Assembly: GCF_022749195.1 (NCBI RefSeq)
Contig: NZ_CP094226.1
Location: 708,001-772,000, forward strand
From: Streptococcus oralis
GTDB taxonomy: Bacteria; Bacillota; Bacilli; Lactobacillales; Streptococcaceae
Length of the DNA: 64,000 nt
Reading direction: 5' to 3'
Positions 19,629 to 28,028 of the stretch are shown one piece after another. The position numbers and the translations under genes were made by a program. Every line of letters begins with the position of its first letter. Positions within the stretch are counted from its first letter, which is position 1. Below the pieces are notes generated by a model, which saw nothing but the letters and a program-made list of their open reading frames with translations, was not told the DNA's origin and did not search any database.

Positions 19629-21353
19629 ATGAAACACTTACTATCTTACTTCAAACCCTACATCAAAGAGTCGATTCTAGCACCCCTGTTCAAGCTGCTA
19701 GAAGCTGTTTTTGAACTCTTGGTTCCCATGGTGATTGCTGGGATTGTTGACCAGTCCTTGCCCCAGAGAGATCAGGGACACCTCTGGATGCAGATTGGCC
19801 TGCTCCTTATCTTTGCAGTGATTGGTGTTTTAGTGGCCTTGATAGCCCAGTTTTACTCAGCCAAGGCAGCGGTTGGATTCGCCAAGGAACTGACAGACGA
19901 CCTTTATCGTCATATTCTTTCCTTGCCAAAGGATAGCAGAGATCGTCTGACAACTTCTAGCTTGGTGACACGCTTGACTTCGGATACTTACCAGATTCAG
20001 ACTGGGATCAATCAATTCCTGCGCCTCTTTTTGCGAGCGCCTATTATCGTCTTTGGGGCTATCTTTATGGCCTATCGCATCTCGGCTGAGCTAACTTTCT
20101 GGTTTTTAGTTATGGTTGTCATTTTGACGATTGTCATTGTCGGGTTATCTAGACTTGTCAATCCTCTCTACAGCAGTCTCAGAAAAAAAACGGACCAATT
20201 GGTTCAGGAAACGCGCCAGCAATTGCAAGGGATGCGAGTTATTCGTGCTTTTGGCCATGAAAAACGAGAGTTACAGATTTTTCAAAACCTTAACCAAGTT
20301 TATGCTAGATTGCAAGAAAAGACGGGTTTCTGGTCAAGTTTGTTAACACCTCTGACCTATCTGATTGTTAATGGAACTCTCCTCGTCATTATCTGGCAGG
20401 GATATATTTCAATTCAAGGAGGTTTACTCAGTCAAGGAGCTCTCATTGCTCTTATCAACTACCTCTTACAGATTTTGGTGGAATTGGTTAAGCTCGCCAT
20501 GCTGATCAATTCCCTCAACCAATCCTATATCTCAGCCAAGCGAATTGAGGAAGTTTTTACCGAAGCTCCAGAAGATATTTTTTCAGAATTAGAACAAAAA
20601 CAAGCTACCGGTGATCGGGTTTTGCAAGTCAAAGAATTAACCTTTACCTATCCTGATGCGGCCCAGCCTTCTCTGAGAAACATTTCCTTTGGTATGAATC
20701 AAGATCAGATCCTTGGTATCATCGGAGGAACTGGTTCAGGTAAATCAAGCTTGGTGCAAGTTTTGCTTGGACTTTATCCAGTAGACAAGGGAAGCATTGA
20801 CATTTATAGAGATGGATGTAGTCCTCTTAATCTTGAGCAGTGGCGGTCTTGGATTGCCTATGTACCCCAAAAAGTTGAACTTTTTAAAGGAACTATTCGT
20901 TCCAACTTGACTCTAGGTTTAAATCAAGAAGTGTCTGACCAGCAACTCTGGCAGGCCTTGGAGATTGTGCAAGCTAAGGATTTTGTCAGTGAAAAGGAAG
21001 GACTTTTGGATGCCCTAGTTGAGACAGGAGGTCGAAATTTCTCAGGCGGACAAAAACAAAGGCTATCTATTGCCCGAGCAGTCTTGCGCCAAGCTCCATT
21101 TCTCATCTTAGATGATGCGACCTCGGCCCTCGACACCATTACCGAGTCCAAGCTCTTGAAAGCTATTAGAGAAAATCTGCCAAACACGAGCTTAATCTTG
21201 ATTTCTCAACGAGCGTCTACACTTCAGATGGCTGACCAGATTCTCCTCTTGGAAAAAGGTGAGCTCCTAGCTGTTGGCAAGCACGATGACTTGATGAAGA
21301 CTAGTCAAGTCTATCGCGAAATCAATGCATCCCAACATGGAAAGGAGGACTAG
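19629..21353 (+). CDS. ABC exporter half-transporter, subunit 1 (atypical ATPase site)
   Basis: 574 residues: six membrane spans in the first ~320 residues, then a nucleotide-binding domain. Walker A GGTGSGKSS and signature NFSGGQKQR are intact, but Walker B reads LILDDATSALD, with aspartate where the catalytic glutamate should be. That is typical of the degenerate partner in heterodimeric exporters such as PatAB, BmrCD or TM287/288. The partner gene follows directly. Likely multidrug or peptide export; the substrate is unknown. Confidence 0.9.
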   Translation: MKHLLSYFKPYIKESILAPLFKLLEAVFELLVPMVIAGIVDQSLPQRDQGHLWMQIGLLLIFAVIGVLVALIAQFYSAKAAVGFAKELTDDLYRHILSLPKDSRDRLTTSSLVTRLTSDTYQIQTGINQFLRLFLRAPIIVFGAIFMAYRISAELTFWFLVMVVILTIVIVGLSRLVNPLYSSLRKKTDQLVQETRQQLQGMRVIRAFGHEKRELQIFQNLNQVYARLQEKTGFWSSLLTPLTYLIVNGTLLVIIWQGYISIQGGLLSQGALIALINYLLQILVELVKLAMLINSLNQSYISAKRIEEVFTEAPEDIFSELEQKQATGDRVLQVKELTFTYPDAAQPSLRNISFGMNQDQILGIIGGTGSGKSSLVQVLLGLYPVDKGSIDIYRDGCSPLNLEQWRSWIAYVPQKVELFKGTIRSNLTLGLNQEVSDQQLWQALEIVQAKDFVSEKEGLLDALVETGGRNFSGGQKQRLSIARAVLRQAPFLILDDATSALDTITESKLLKAIRENLPNTSLILISQRASTLQMADQILLLEKGELLAVGKHDDLMKTSQVYREINASQHGKED

Positions 21354-21354
21354 C

Positions 21355-23103
21355 ATGAAACGACAAACCGCAAACCAGACGCTCAAACGTTTAGCCGTAG
21401 ATTTAGTAAGCCATCCTTTTCTCCTTTTCCTTGCCTTTCTAGGAACTATTGCCCAAGTTGCTTTATCGATCTACCTACCTATCTTGATTGGGCAGGTCAT
21501 TGACCAGGTTCTAGTAGCTGATTCTTCACCAGTTTTTTGGCAGATTTTTATCCAGATGATCTTGGTGGTCATAGGAAATACACTGGTACAATGGGCTAAT
21601 CCTCTTCTTTATAATCGCCTAATCTTTTCTTATACCAGAGACTTGCGAGAGCGAATCATCCATAAGCTCCATCGGTTACCGATTGCTTTTGTAGATCGGC
21701 AAGGCAGTGGAGAGATGGTCAGTCGTGTGACCACAGACGTCGAGCAGTTGGCAGCTGGTTTGACCATGATATTTAACCAATTTTTCATTGGCGTCTTGAT
21801 GATTTTGGTTAGTATTCTAGCAATGCTTCAAATTCACCTCCTCATGACCCTCTTGGTCTTGCTGTTGACGCCACTGTCTATGGTGATTTCACGTTTTATT
21901 GCTAAACGCTCTTATCATCTCTTCCAGAAGCAAACAGAGACGAGGGGGATTCAGACTCAGTTGATTGAAGAATCACTTAGCCAACAGACCATTATCCAGT
22001 CCTTCAATGCTCAGACAGAGTTTATCCAAAGACTGCACGAGGCGAATGCCAACTATGCAGGTTATTCTCAGTCAGCCATCTTTTATTCATCAACGGTCAA
22101 TCCTTCAACTCGCTTTGTCAATGCGCTCATTTATGCCCTTCTTGCTGGAGTGGGAGCCTATCGTATCATGATGGGTTCAACCTTGACTATTGGGCGTTTA
22201 GTGACTTTTTTGAACTATGTCCAGCAGTACACTAAGCCCTTTAACGATATTTCTTCGGTTCTAGCCGAATTGCAAAGTGCTCTCGCTTGTGCAGAGCGTG
22301 TTTATGCTGTCTTAGAGAGTCCTGAGGTGGCTGAAACAGGTAAGGAAGTCTTGACCAGTGACCAAGTCAAGGGTGCTATTTCCTTTAAACATGTCTCTTT
22401 TGGCTATCATCCTGAGAAGGTTTTGATTAAGGATTTATCGATTGACATTCCAGCTGGTAGCAAGGTGGCTATTGTTGGTCCGACAGGTGCTGGTAAGTCA
22501 ACTCTTATCAATCTCCTCATGCGTTTTTATCCTATTAACTCGGGAGATATCTTGCTAGACGGTCGTTCCATTTACGACTATACCCGAGCGTCATTGAGAC
22601 AGCAGTTTGGAATGGTACTCCAAGAAACCTGGCTCAAGCAAGGAACCATTCATGACAATATTGTCTTTGGAAATCCTGACGCCAGTCGGGAGCAGGTGAT
22701 TGCTGCCGCCAAAGCAGCCAACGCAGACTTTTTCATCCAACAGTTGCCACAGGGATACGATACCAAGTTGGAAAATGCAGGAGAATCTCTCTCTGTCGGT
22801 CAAGCCCAGCTCTTGACCATCGCCCGAGTCTTTCTAGCTATTCCAAAGATTCTTATCTTAGACGAGGCGACTTCCTCCATCGATACACGGACAGAGGTGC
22901 TAGTACAGGATGCCTTTGCCAAACTGATGAAGGGGCGCACAAGCTTTATTATTGCTCACCGTTTGTCAACCATTCAGGATGCGGATTTGATTCTGGTCTT
23001 GGTAGATGGTGACATTGTGGAGCATGGTAACCATCATGATCTCATGGTTAGAAAGGGCAAGTATTACCAAATGCAAAAAGCTGCGGCTTTTAGCTCTGAA
23101 TAA
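21355..23103 (+). CDS. ABC exporter half-transporter, subunit 2 (catalytic ATPase)
   Basis: 582 residues, with six membrane spans then a nucleotide-binding domain. Walker A GPTGAGKST and Walker B ILILDEATSSID are canonical, whereas the signature is SLSVGQAQ instead of LSGGQ. With subunit 1 this gives one competent and one degenerate ATP site. An in-frame ATG at 21325 lies inside the previous gene; AAGGAGG at 21342-21348 decides for 21355, one base after the upstream stop. Confidence 0.91.
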   Translation: MKRQTANQTLKRLAVDLVSHPFLLFLAFLGTIAQVALSIYLPILIGQVIDQVLVADSSPVFWQIFIQMILVVIGNTLVQWANPLLYNRLIFSYTRDLRERIIHKLHRLPIAFVDRQGSGEMVSRVTTDVEQLAAGLTMIFNQFFIGVLMILVSILAMLQIHLLMTLLVLLLTPLSMVISRFIAKRSYHLFQKQTETRGIQTQLIEESLSQQTIIQSFNAQTEFIQRLHEANANYAGYSQSAIFYSSTVNPSTRFVNALIYALLAGVGAYRIMMGSTLTIGRLVTFLNYVQQYTKPFNDISSVLAELQSALACAERVYAVLESPEVAETGKEVLTSDQVKGAISFKHVSFGYHPEKVLIKDLSIDIPAGSKVAIVGPTGAGKSTLINLLMRFYPINSGDILLDGRSIYDYTRASLRQQFGMVLQETWLKQGTIHDNIVFGNPDASREQVIAAAKAANADFFIQQLPQGYDTKLENAGESLSVGQAQLLTIARVFLAIPKILILDEATSSIDTRTEVLVQDAFAKLMKGRTSFIIAHRLSTIQDADLILVLVDGDIVEHGNHHDLMVRKGKYYQMQKAAAFSSE

Positions 23104-23131
23104 TCCTTTCTATTTTAAAATCTTATGAACG

Positions 23132-23159
23132 AAAAAAGTTGCCTTCGGGTGACTTTTTT
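23132..23159 (+). terminator. Terminator after the ABC exporter
   Basis: A stem of AAAAAAGTTGCC against GGTGACTTTTTT with a stable TTCG tetraloop and T-run; two wobble pairs. Confidence 0.75.
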
Positions 23160-23217
23160 GTTACAATAGCTAGAAAAATTATTCACTGTAAATTGTCTTA
23201 TAGAAAAGGAGCCTATA

Positions 23218-24477
23218 ATGAAAGTCTATCAGCATGTAAATATTGTGACTTGTGACAAAGATTTCCATGTTTATTTGGATAGTATCTTAGCCGTTAAGGA
23301 CTCTCAAATCGTCTATGTCGGCCAAGAGGAGCCAGAGATTTTAGAGCAAGCTGAGCAGATTATAGACTATCAGGGAGCCTGGATCATGCCTGGTTTGGTT
23401 AATTGCCACACCCATTCTGCTATGACAGGTTTGCGAGGGATTCGGGATGACAGCAATCTCCACGAATGGCTCAATGACTTTATCTGGCCAGCAGAAGCAG
23501 GATTTACTCCCGACATGACTACCAAGGCGGTCAAAGAAGCTCTGACAGAAATGCTCCAGTCAGGAACAACAAGCTTCAACGATATGTATAATCCCAATGG
23601 TGTGGATATTGAGAGAATTTATCAGGCAGTCAAGGCGTCTAAGATGCGTTGTTATTTCTCACCGACCCTCTTTTCTTCAGAGGCAGAAACAACTGCTGAG
23701 ACTATAAGCAGAACACGATCCATTATAGAAGAAATCTTAGGATATGAAAACCCAAATTTCAAGGTTATGGTAGCCCCTCATTCTCCCTACAGCTGTAGTA
23801 AAGATTTGCTGGAAGAGAGCTTAGATATGGCAAAAGAGCTGAATATTCCTATCCATATCCATGTGGCGGAGACCAAGGAGGAATCAGGAATTATCCTGAA
23901 ACGCTATGGCAAACGCCCCCTTACTTTTCTTGAAGAACTGGGTTATTTAGATCATCCGTCCGTCTTTGCTCACGGGGTCGAGTTAAACGAACGAGAAATT
24001 GAACGCTTGGCGACTTCTCATGTGGCTATCGCCCACAATCCTATCAGTAATCTAAAACTGGCCTCAGGAATCGCTCCAATCATCCAACTGCAAAAAGCAG
24101 GAGTAGCAGTCGGAATTGCGACTGACTCAGTTGCTTCCAATAATAATCTAGATATGTTTGAGGAAGGACGGACCGCAGCCCTTCTTCAGAAAATGAAGAG
24201 TGGAGATGCCAGCCAATTCCCTATCGAGACAGCCCTTAAGGCACTAACGATCGAAGGAGCTAAGGTTCTAGGAATGGAAAAGCAGATAGGAAGCCTAGAA
24301 GTTGGCAAGCAAGCAGATTTTCTGGCCATTCAACCACAAGGAAAAATCCATCTTCAGCCTCAGGAAAATATGCTCTCTCACCTGGTTTATGCAGTCAAAT
24401 CCAGTGATGTTGATGATGTTTATATCGCTGGAGAACAGGTGGTTAAGCAAGGCAAAGTTTTGACAGTAGAGATTTAA
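23218..24477 (+). CDS. Amidohydrolase, 5-methylthioadenosine/S-adenosylhomocysteine deaminase type
   Basis: 419 residues, TIM-barrel metal-dependent deaminase. Metal ligands are visible: NCHTHSAMTGLRG near residues 61-73, the HVAETKEE histidine near 214, FAHGVEL near 240, and ATDSVASNNNLDMFEE near 301 with the catalytic aspartate. It resembles the MtaD/SsnA/TrzN group; among these MTA/SAH deaminase is the best guess, but guanine or other aminohydrolase activity cannot be excluded. AAAGGAG precedes the ATG, and TACAAT at 23162 may be its -10. Confidence 0.82.
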   Translation: MKVYQHVNIVTCDKDFHVYLDSILAVKDSQIVYVGQEEPEILEQAEQIIDYQGAWIMPGLVNCHTHSAMTGLRGIRDDSNLHEWLNDFIWPAEAGFTPDMTTKAVKEALTEMLQSGTTSFNDMYNPNGVDIERIYQAVKASKMRCYFSPTLFSSEAETTAETISRTRSIIEEILGYENPNFKVMVAPHSPYSCSKDLLEESLDMAKELNIPIHIHVAETKEESGIILKRYGKRPLTFLEELGYLDHPSVFAHGVELNEREIERLATSHVAIAHNPISNLKLASGIAPIIQLQKAGVAVGIATDSVASNNNLDMFEEGRTAALLQKMKSGDASQFPIETALKALTIEGAKVLGMEKQIGSLEVGKQADFLAIQPQGKIHLQPQENMLSHLVYAVKSSDVDDVYIAGEQVVKQGKVLTVEI

Positions 24478-24505
24478 AAAAATTTAAAAAAAGTTTGCAA
24501 AAATC

Positions 24506-24534
24506 TTGCATTCTTTTTTTGTCTATGCTATACT
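24506..24534 (+). promoter_or_regulatory. Promoter of rplJ-rplL
   Basis: TTGCAT at 24506-24511, a 17-base spacer ending TGC, and TATACT at 24529-24534. It drives a long leader of about 170 bases. Confidence 0.75.
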
Positions 24535-24540
24535 TATATA

Positions 24541-24712
24541 CGGTTTGAAAAAACTGCCTAAGACAGTAGGGGAGCTCGACTCATAAATATCCTACCGAGG
24601 ACAAAACGTATCATGTAAAAAGAAGCGTATTGTACTTTCGTGTCTAGGTTTGGGCGCGTTTTTCTTTTGGAAAAATTCCCCAAGCAAAATAATTACGGAG
24701 GTGAACACACTA
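24541..24712 (+). ncRNA. L10 leader (autoregulatory 5' UTR of rplJ-rplL)
   Basis: The roughly 170-base untranslated leader between the promoter and rplJ sits where Firmicutes carry the L10 leader RNA, bound by L10-(L12)4 to limit its own synthesis. A GACAGTAGG...CCTAC pairing around 24562-24596 and a downstream arm (about 24605-24665, ending GCGTTTTTCTTTT) are visible. The latter could act as an attenuator. The assignment rests on position and length more than on a covariance match. Confidence 0.6.
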
Positions 24713-25213
24713 ATGAGTGAAGCAATTATTGCTAAAAAAGCGGAACTAGTTGACGTAGTAGCTGAAAAAATGAAAGCTGCTGCATCTATCGTCGTTGTAG
24801 ACGCTCGTGGTTTGACAGTTGAGCAAGATACAGTTCTTCGTCGTGAGCTTCGTGGAAGCGAAGTTGAGTATAAAGTCATTAAAAACTCAATCTTGCGTCG
24901 TGCAGCTGAAAAAGCTGGTCTTGAAGATCTTGCATCAGTATTTGTTGGACCATCTGCAGTAGCATTTTCTAACGAAGATGTTATCGCGCCAGCGAAAATC
25001 TTGAACGATTTTGCTAAAAACGCTGAAGCACTTGAAATCAAAGGTGGTGCAATCGAAGGCGCTGTCGCATCTAAAGAAGAAATCGTTGCTCTTGCAACTC
25101 TTCCAAACCGCGAAGGACTTCTTTCTATGCTCCTTTCTGTACTTCAAGCGCCAGTGCGCAACGTTGCTCTTGCAGTCAAAGCGGTTGCAGACAACAAAGA
25201 AGACGCAGCTTAA
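24713..25213 (+). CDS. rplJ: 50S ribosomal protein L10
   Basis: Stalk-base protein that anchors L7/L12 dimers to 23S rRNA. 166 residues, the normal streptococcal length. [20 protein letters not shown] opens the RNA-binding domain and [17 protein letters not shown] is the conserved core; the C-terminal helix that holds L12 ends DNKEDAA. A near-perfect GGAGGTGA at 24698-24705 fixes the start; the upstream ATG 24650 falls in the leader. It is followed by a GCTACG-CAG-CGTAGC hairpin at 25220-25234 before rplL. Confidence 0.97.
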   Translation: MSEAIIAKKAELVDVVAEKMKAAASIVVVDARGLTVEQDTVLRRELRGSEVEYKVIKNSILRRAAEKAGLEDLASVFVGPSAVAFSNEDVIAPAKILNDFAKNAEALEIKGGAIEGAVASKEEIVALATLPNREGLLSMLLSVLQAPVRNVALAVKAVADNKEDAA

Positions 25214-25287
25214 TCTTAAGCTACGCAGCGTAGCCTAGCTACGGAAAAACTATTATAAAATTAAAAACTTATTTGGAGGAAATAACA

Positions 25288-25656
25288 ATGGCATTGAACA
25301 TTGAAAACATTATTGCTGAAATTAAAGAAGCTTCAATCCTTGAATTGAACGACCTTGTAAAAGCTATCGAAGAAGAATTTGGTGTAACTGCAGCAGCTCC
25401 TGTAGCTGTTGCTGCAGCTGGTGCTGCTGACGCTGGTGCTGCTAAAGACTCATTTGACGTTGAGTTGACAGCTGCTGGTGACAAAAAAGTTGGCGTTATC
25501 AAAGTTGTACGTGAAATCACTGGTCTTGGACTTAAAGAAGCTAAAGAACTTGTTGATGGTGCACCAGGTGTCATCAAAGAAGGCGTTCCAACTGCAGAAG
25601 CTGAAGAAATCAAAGCTAAATTGGAAGAAGCTGGAGCTTCAGTTACTCTTAAATAA
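25288..25656 (+). CDS. rplL: 50S ribosomal protein L7/L12
   Basis: Multi-copy stalk protein that recruits and activates translation GTPases. 122 residues: N-terminal dimerisation helices ([20 protein letters not shown]), an alanine-rich hinge near 35-52, and the C-terminal domain with [24 protein letters not shown] at 25275-25279 fixes the start at 25288 rather than ATG 25273. A terminator follows. Confidence 0.98.
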   Translation: MALNIENIIAEIKEASILELNDLVKAIEEEFGVTAAAPVAVAAAGAADAGAAKDSFDVELTAAGDKKVGVIKVVREITGLGLKEAKELVDGAPGVIKEGVPTAEAEEIKAKLEEAGASVTLK

Positions 25657-25674
25657 TAAAGTAACTTTACAACT

Positions 25675-25706
25675 AATACCCCGCAATTATTGTGGGGTAT
25701 TTTTAT
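25675..25706 (+). terminator. Terminator after rplL
   Basis: AATACCCCGCA pairs with TGTGGGGTATT (one wobble) and is followed by a T-rich tail. Confidence 0.85.
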
Positions 25707-25768
25707 TTAGTTGTGATTTCAACTAACGTTCTCACTAACTTTTTTTTCACTGTAAAATTCCTAATTGC

Positions 25769-25797
25769 TTGACTATATTCAATAATTTAAGTATAAT
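25769..25797 (+). promoter_or_regulatory. Strong promoter of the small membrane protein gene
   Basis: TTGACT at 25769-25774, a 17-base spacer and TATAAT at 25792-25797. The start codon lies about 80 bases downstream, leaving a longish leader. Confidence 0.75.
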
Positions 25798-25883
25798 TAC
25801 TTTAGTAAAGTTTTTATATGAATTAGAGATATTTGTATTAAGCTTATATTCCTAATTTTTTTATTACTAAGGGGAGGTAACAT

Positions 25884-26237
25884 ATGGATAAATTCAAAAA
25901 TATATTTGTAGCACTTAATAAAGGGTGGTTAATTAGACACTATTTATTTTCTTTAGGAGCATTAGCAATTTTTGCATTTGCGTTAAAAAATGATCCAAGT
26001 TTTTATCCTACAGGATTTATTTTCTTCCTAGTTTCATCATTCTTTTACCCATTTGCTATGTTTGTATATGAAAGTATAGTTGAATTAATAATGGGAGATA
26101 ACATCTTATTTTTACCAGCTTTAGTATTAGTAATATGGAAGATAGTAAGATTTTTTGTAATTTGGACTTTTTCTATACCAATTGGTATCATCGGTCTTAT
26201 TTATCTCTATTTCAAAGTTAATAGAGGTAATTATTGA
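25884..26237 (+). CDS. Small multi-pass membrane protein, family not recognised
   Basis: 117 residues, with three or four hydrophobic spans (about 20-38, 42-65, 75-95 and 93-112) and few charged residues outside the ends. GGGGAGG lies 7 bases before the ATG, a near-consensus promoter precedes it and a perfect terminator follows, so it is a real single-gene unit. It is more AT-rich than its ribosomal-protein neighbours, with codons such as TTA, ATA and AAA dominating. That suggests either low expression or acquisition. I do not recognise a family and propose no function. Confidence 0.72.
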   Translation: MDKFKNIFVALNKGWLIRHYLFSLGALAIFAFALKNDPSFYPTGFIFFLVSSFFYPFAMFVYESIVELIMGDNILFLPALVLVIWKIVRFFVIWTFSIPIGIIGLIYLYFKVNRGNY

Positions 26238-26280
26238 TTTTAATTTCAGTTTTTCTAATTTCTAGCTGAATAATATAAAA

Positions 26281-26316
26281 AAAATAGAATCTTGTTTTTA
26301 CAAGATTCTATTTTTG
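26281..26316. terminator. Terminator after the small membrane protein gene
   Basis: A 14-bp perfect stem (AAAATAGAATCTTG and complement), a 6-base loop and a T-run. Confidence 0.85.
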
Positions 26317-26477
26317 TATCATAGAATAGATTACTGAATTAATAGTTGAAGATAAGTTTATATTTTATCAAGCCCCCTAATATTATAACCTCAGTATTAC
26401 AGAATGCTAATGAAAGAAATTCTCTTATAATTTGAGATAATTTCAATGAATTTTTAATAGATAGTTCAGTTTTTTTA

Positions 26478-26508
26478 TTGACTCTGACCTTAGGTAAGGG
26501 ATTATACT
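26478..26508 (+). promoter_or_regulatory. MerR-type promoter with 19-base spacer and palindromic operator
   Basis: TTGACT at 26478-26483 and TATACT at 26503-26508 are 19 bases apart, too long for sigma-A alone. CCTTA-GG-TAAGG (26488-26499) sits in the spacer. This is the hallmark of promoters activated by MerR-family regulators, which untwist the spacer. No MerR gene is in this window. The rest of 26317-26477 shows nothing but AT-rich sequence. Confidence 0.75.
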
Positions 26509-26534
26509 AATAGTAGATAAGAAAGGAGATTATT

Positions 26535-27437
26535 ATGCAAATCAATATGATTCGTTCAGATAAAGTTTACCAAGAGATGCTCGAGCTTCCTTTAGAAAAG
26601 AGAGAGGGCTGTTTTCGAGCTAAAATATTAGCACCTTTTGCTACGAAATACCAAACTCAACATATTCCTCTGAAAGCCAAGTATCCCGGAGGATTTGATG
26701 CTTTGTTCCTACTTGGTTTTATGAATCAGCTACCCGGAACTCTGTCAGAGAAGGATAGGCCAGCTATCGACGCTCTGAGCTCTGATCAACTCTGGCAAGA
26801 CTGCCAGAATACCATCAAGAGGAGTATTGGTCTTTTTGAGCAGGCTGGCTATGACTTAGAGATTGAGGATTACCATTTTACTATTTTATTGGGCAACCCT
26901 GAAAAGTCCATGTTACAGCTCAATAAGGGTTATAGTGGAGATGGTGGAATCCCAGGCTACCTCATGCTTAGTCTGCTACCGAATGACTATACTTTACCAC
27001 GTGTGCAGGCTGCGTTGGCTCACGAGTGCAACCATAATGTTCGCTTCCAATTTATCAAATGGAACCAGCAGACGACACTAGCAGACTGGGTAGTTAGTGA
27101 GGGGTTGGCAGAGTCTTTTGCTGCTGAGCTCTATGGTAAAGATCTCATTGGGCCTTGGGTCACTTCAACTAGTTCCGAGCAGCTAGAAGAGATTAAGCCT
27201 GTTATCTCAAGTCAGCTTCAGCTAACAGGAATGGCGGAAATGGTTCCTTATCTTTACGGTGATGAAATAGCTGAGATTCAAGGTCAACTACCGGTTGGAA
27301 TGCCTTATGCTGCGGGCTATGCTTATGGCTATCATCTGATACAAGCTTATCTGAAAAAGACTGGCAAGAGCATTATTGAGGCTACGGTGACACCGACGGC
27401 AGAGATTTTAGAAGCAACTAAAGACTTTTGGAAATGA
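26535..27437 (+). CDS. Predicted Zn-dependent metallopeptidase, DUF2268 family
   Basis: 300 residues, no signal peptide or membrane span, so cytoplasmic. The HExxH zinc motif is seen as LAHECNHNVRF near residues 160-170, with a downstream glutamate in VVSEGLAESFAAELYG near 190, the pattern of gluzincin-like peptidases. Family members are annotated as predicted Zn-dependent proteases without known substrates. AAAGGAG precedes the ATG. Its MerR-type promoter suggests induction by a small ligand or stress. Confidence 0.78.
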   Translation: MQINMIRSDKVYQEMLELPLEKREGCFRAKILAPFATKYQTQHIPLKAKYPGGFDALFLLGFMNQLPGTLSEKDRPAIDALSSDQLWQDCQNTIKRSIGLFEQAGYDLEIEDYHFTILLGNPEKSMLQLNKGYSGDGGIPGYLMLSLLPNDYTLPRVQAALAHECNHNVRFQFIKWNQQTTLADWVVSEGLAESFAAELYGKDLIGPWVTSTSSEQLEEIKPVISSQLQLTGMAEMVPYLYGDEIAEIQGQLPVGMPYAAGYAYGYHLIQAYLKKTGKSIIEATVTPTAEILEATKDFWK

Positions 27438-27446
27438 CACTTTTGC

Positions 27447-27474
27447 TTGAAAATCTGCCAGAATCTGATATAAT
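27447..27474 (+). promoter_or_regulatory. Promoter of the EXLDI-type gene
   Basis: TTGAAA at 27447-27452, 16 bases, TATAAT at 27469-27474 preceded by TGA. The -35 starts ten bases after the upstream stop. Confidence 0.7.
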
Positions 27475-27499
27475 GTAGGTAATTTCTGGAGGTGATAGT

Positions 27500-27868
27500 A
27501 TGCATTATAAAAGAATTGAATTAAAAGTCACAAATCAAGGTATCCATGAGCGTAAAATTTTTCAAGGTGTCAAGATTTTCAGTCGTAGCAAGTTGTCCAA
27601 AGATCAGAAAAGCATTCTAACACAGAAGCTTTACCTGACACCGAAGCAAAACATTGTTTACTATCAACGTACAGATGTCAACTATGACCAGAACTGGCAT
27701 CATCATAAGGACTATTACGAATTAGCTTATGGTCAGATGGATAGAGAGACGGTTTTTAAGGTTTGCCAAGATTTTGACGAACTAAGTCCTTTTCTGGAGA
27801 ACGAACTGCTGGAGAAGCTAAAAGAAAAGCAGTCTGCAGGCAAATTTTTTGAAAAATTAGATATATAA
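27500..27868 (+). CDS. EXLDI-family protein
   Basis: 122 residues, soluble and rich in K, Y and Q. The C-terminus reads FFEKLDI and so ends in the E-x-L-D-I motif for which the EXLDI family is named; the middle (YLTPKQNIVYYQRTDVNY) fits the family's predicted beta strands. The function of this family is unknown to me. GGAGGTGATAG precedes the ATG. It has its own promoter and terminator and follows the DUF2268 gene closely. Confidence 0.75.
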   Translation: MHYKRIELKVTNQGIHERKIFQGVKIFSRSKLSKDQKSILTQKLYLTPKQNIVYYQRTDVNYDQNWHHHKDYYELAYGQMDRETVFKVCQDFDELSPFLENELLEKLKEKQSAGKFFEKLDI

Positions 27869-27902
27869 AAATCCGGCCGCTTTTATAAGCAGTCGGATTT
27901 CT
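27868..27902 (+). terminator. Terminator after the EXLDI gene
   Basis: AAATCCG...GC pairs with GC..CGGATTT around an AT-rich loop, with mismatches in the stem. T-rich tail on the plus strand. Confidence 0.55.
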
Positions 27903-27914
27903 TCTAGTTTGATA

Positions 27915-28025
27915 GTGCTGAAACAATACCTTAACTATCATAGCCTTGGCTACATTTTTAAAAGTTGTTTTAGCTGTTTTGAGGATCTTGGTCATGATGT
28001 CTTCGAGACGACCAGAGTATACTGC
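27915..28025 (-). pseudogene. Decayed duplicate of the gdhA 3' end
   Basis: On the minus strand the frame reads SGRLEDIMTKILKTAKTT then FKNVAKAMIV. It matches the GdhA C-terminus [18 protein letters not shown] ... [11 protein letters not shown] with about 21 residues deleted between the two blocks. The stop codon of gdhA is also lost. Nucleotide identity to 28546-28710 is obvious by eye outside the deletion. It is a remnant of a partial gdhA duplication on the other side of the GNAT gene, not an expressed gene. Confidence 0.85.
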
Positions 28026-28028
28026 CAT

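Noticed and set aside
24592..25041. 149-residue antisense frame over the rplJ leader and gene
   Set aside because: Serine/threonine-rich shadow of highly biased ribosomal-protein codons.
25269..25613. 114-residue antisense frame over rplL
   Set aside because: Shadow of alanine-rich rplL; no start signals.
27756..28028. 90-residue frame on the minus strand starting MAVYSGRLEDI
   Set aside because: It is the decayed gdhA 3' end running on into the reverse of the EXLDI gene; no ribosome site and no independent homology.
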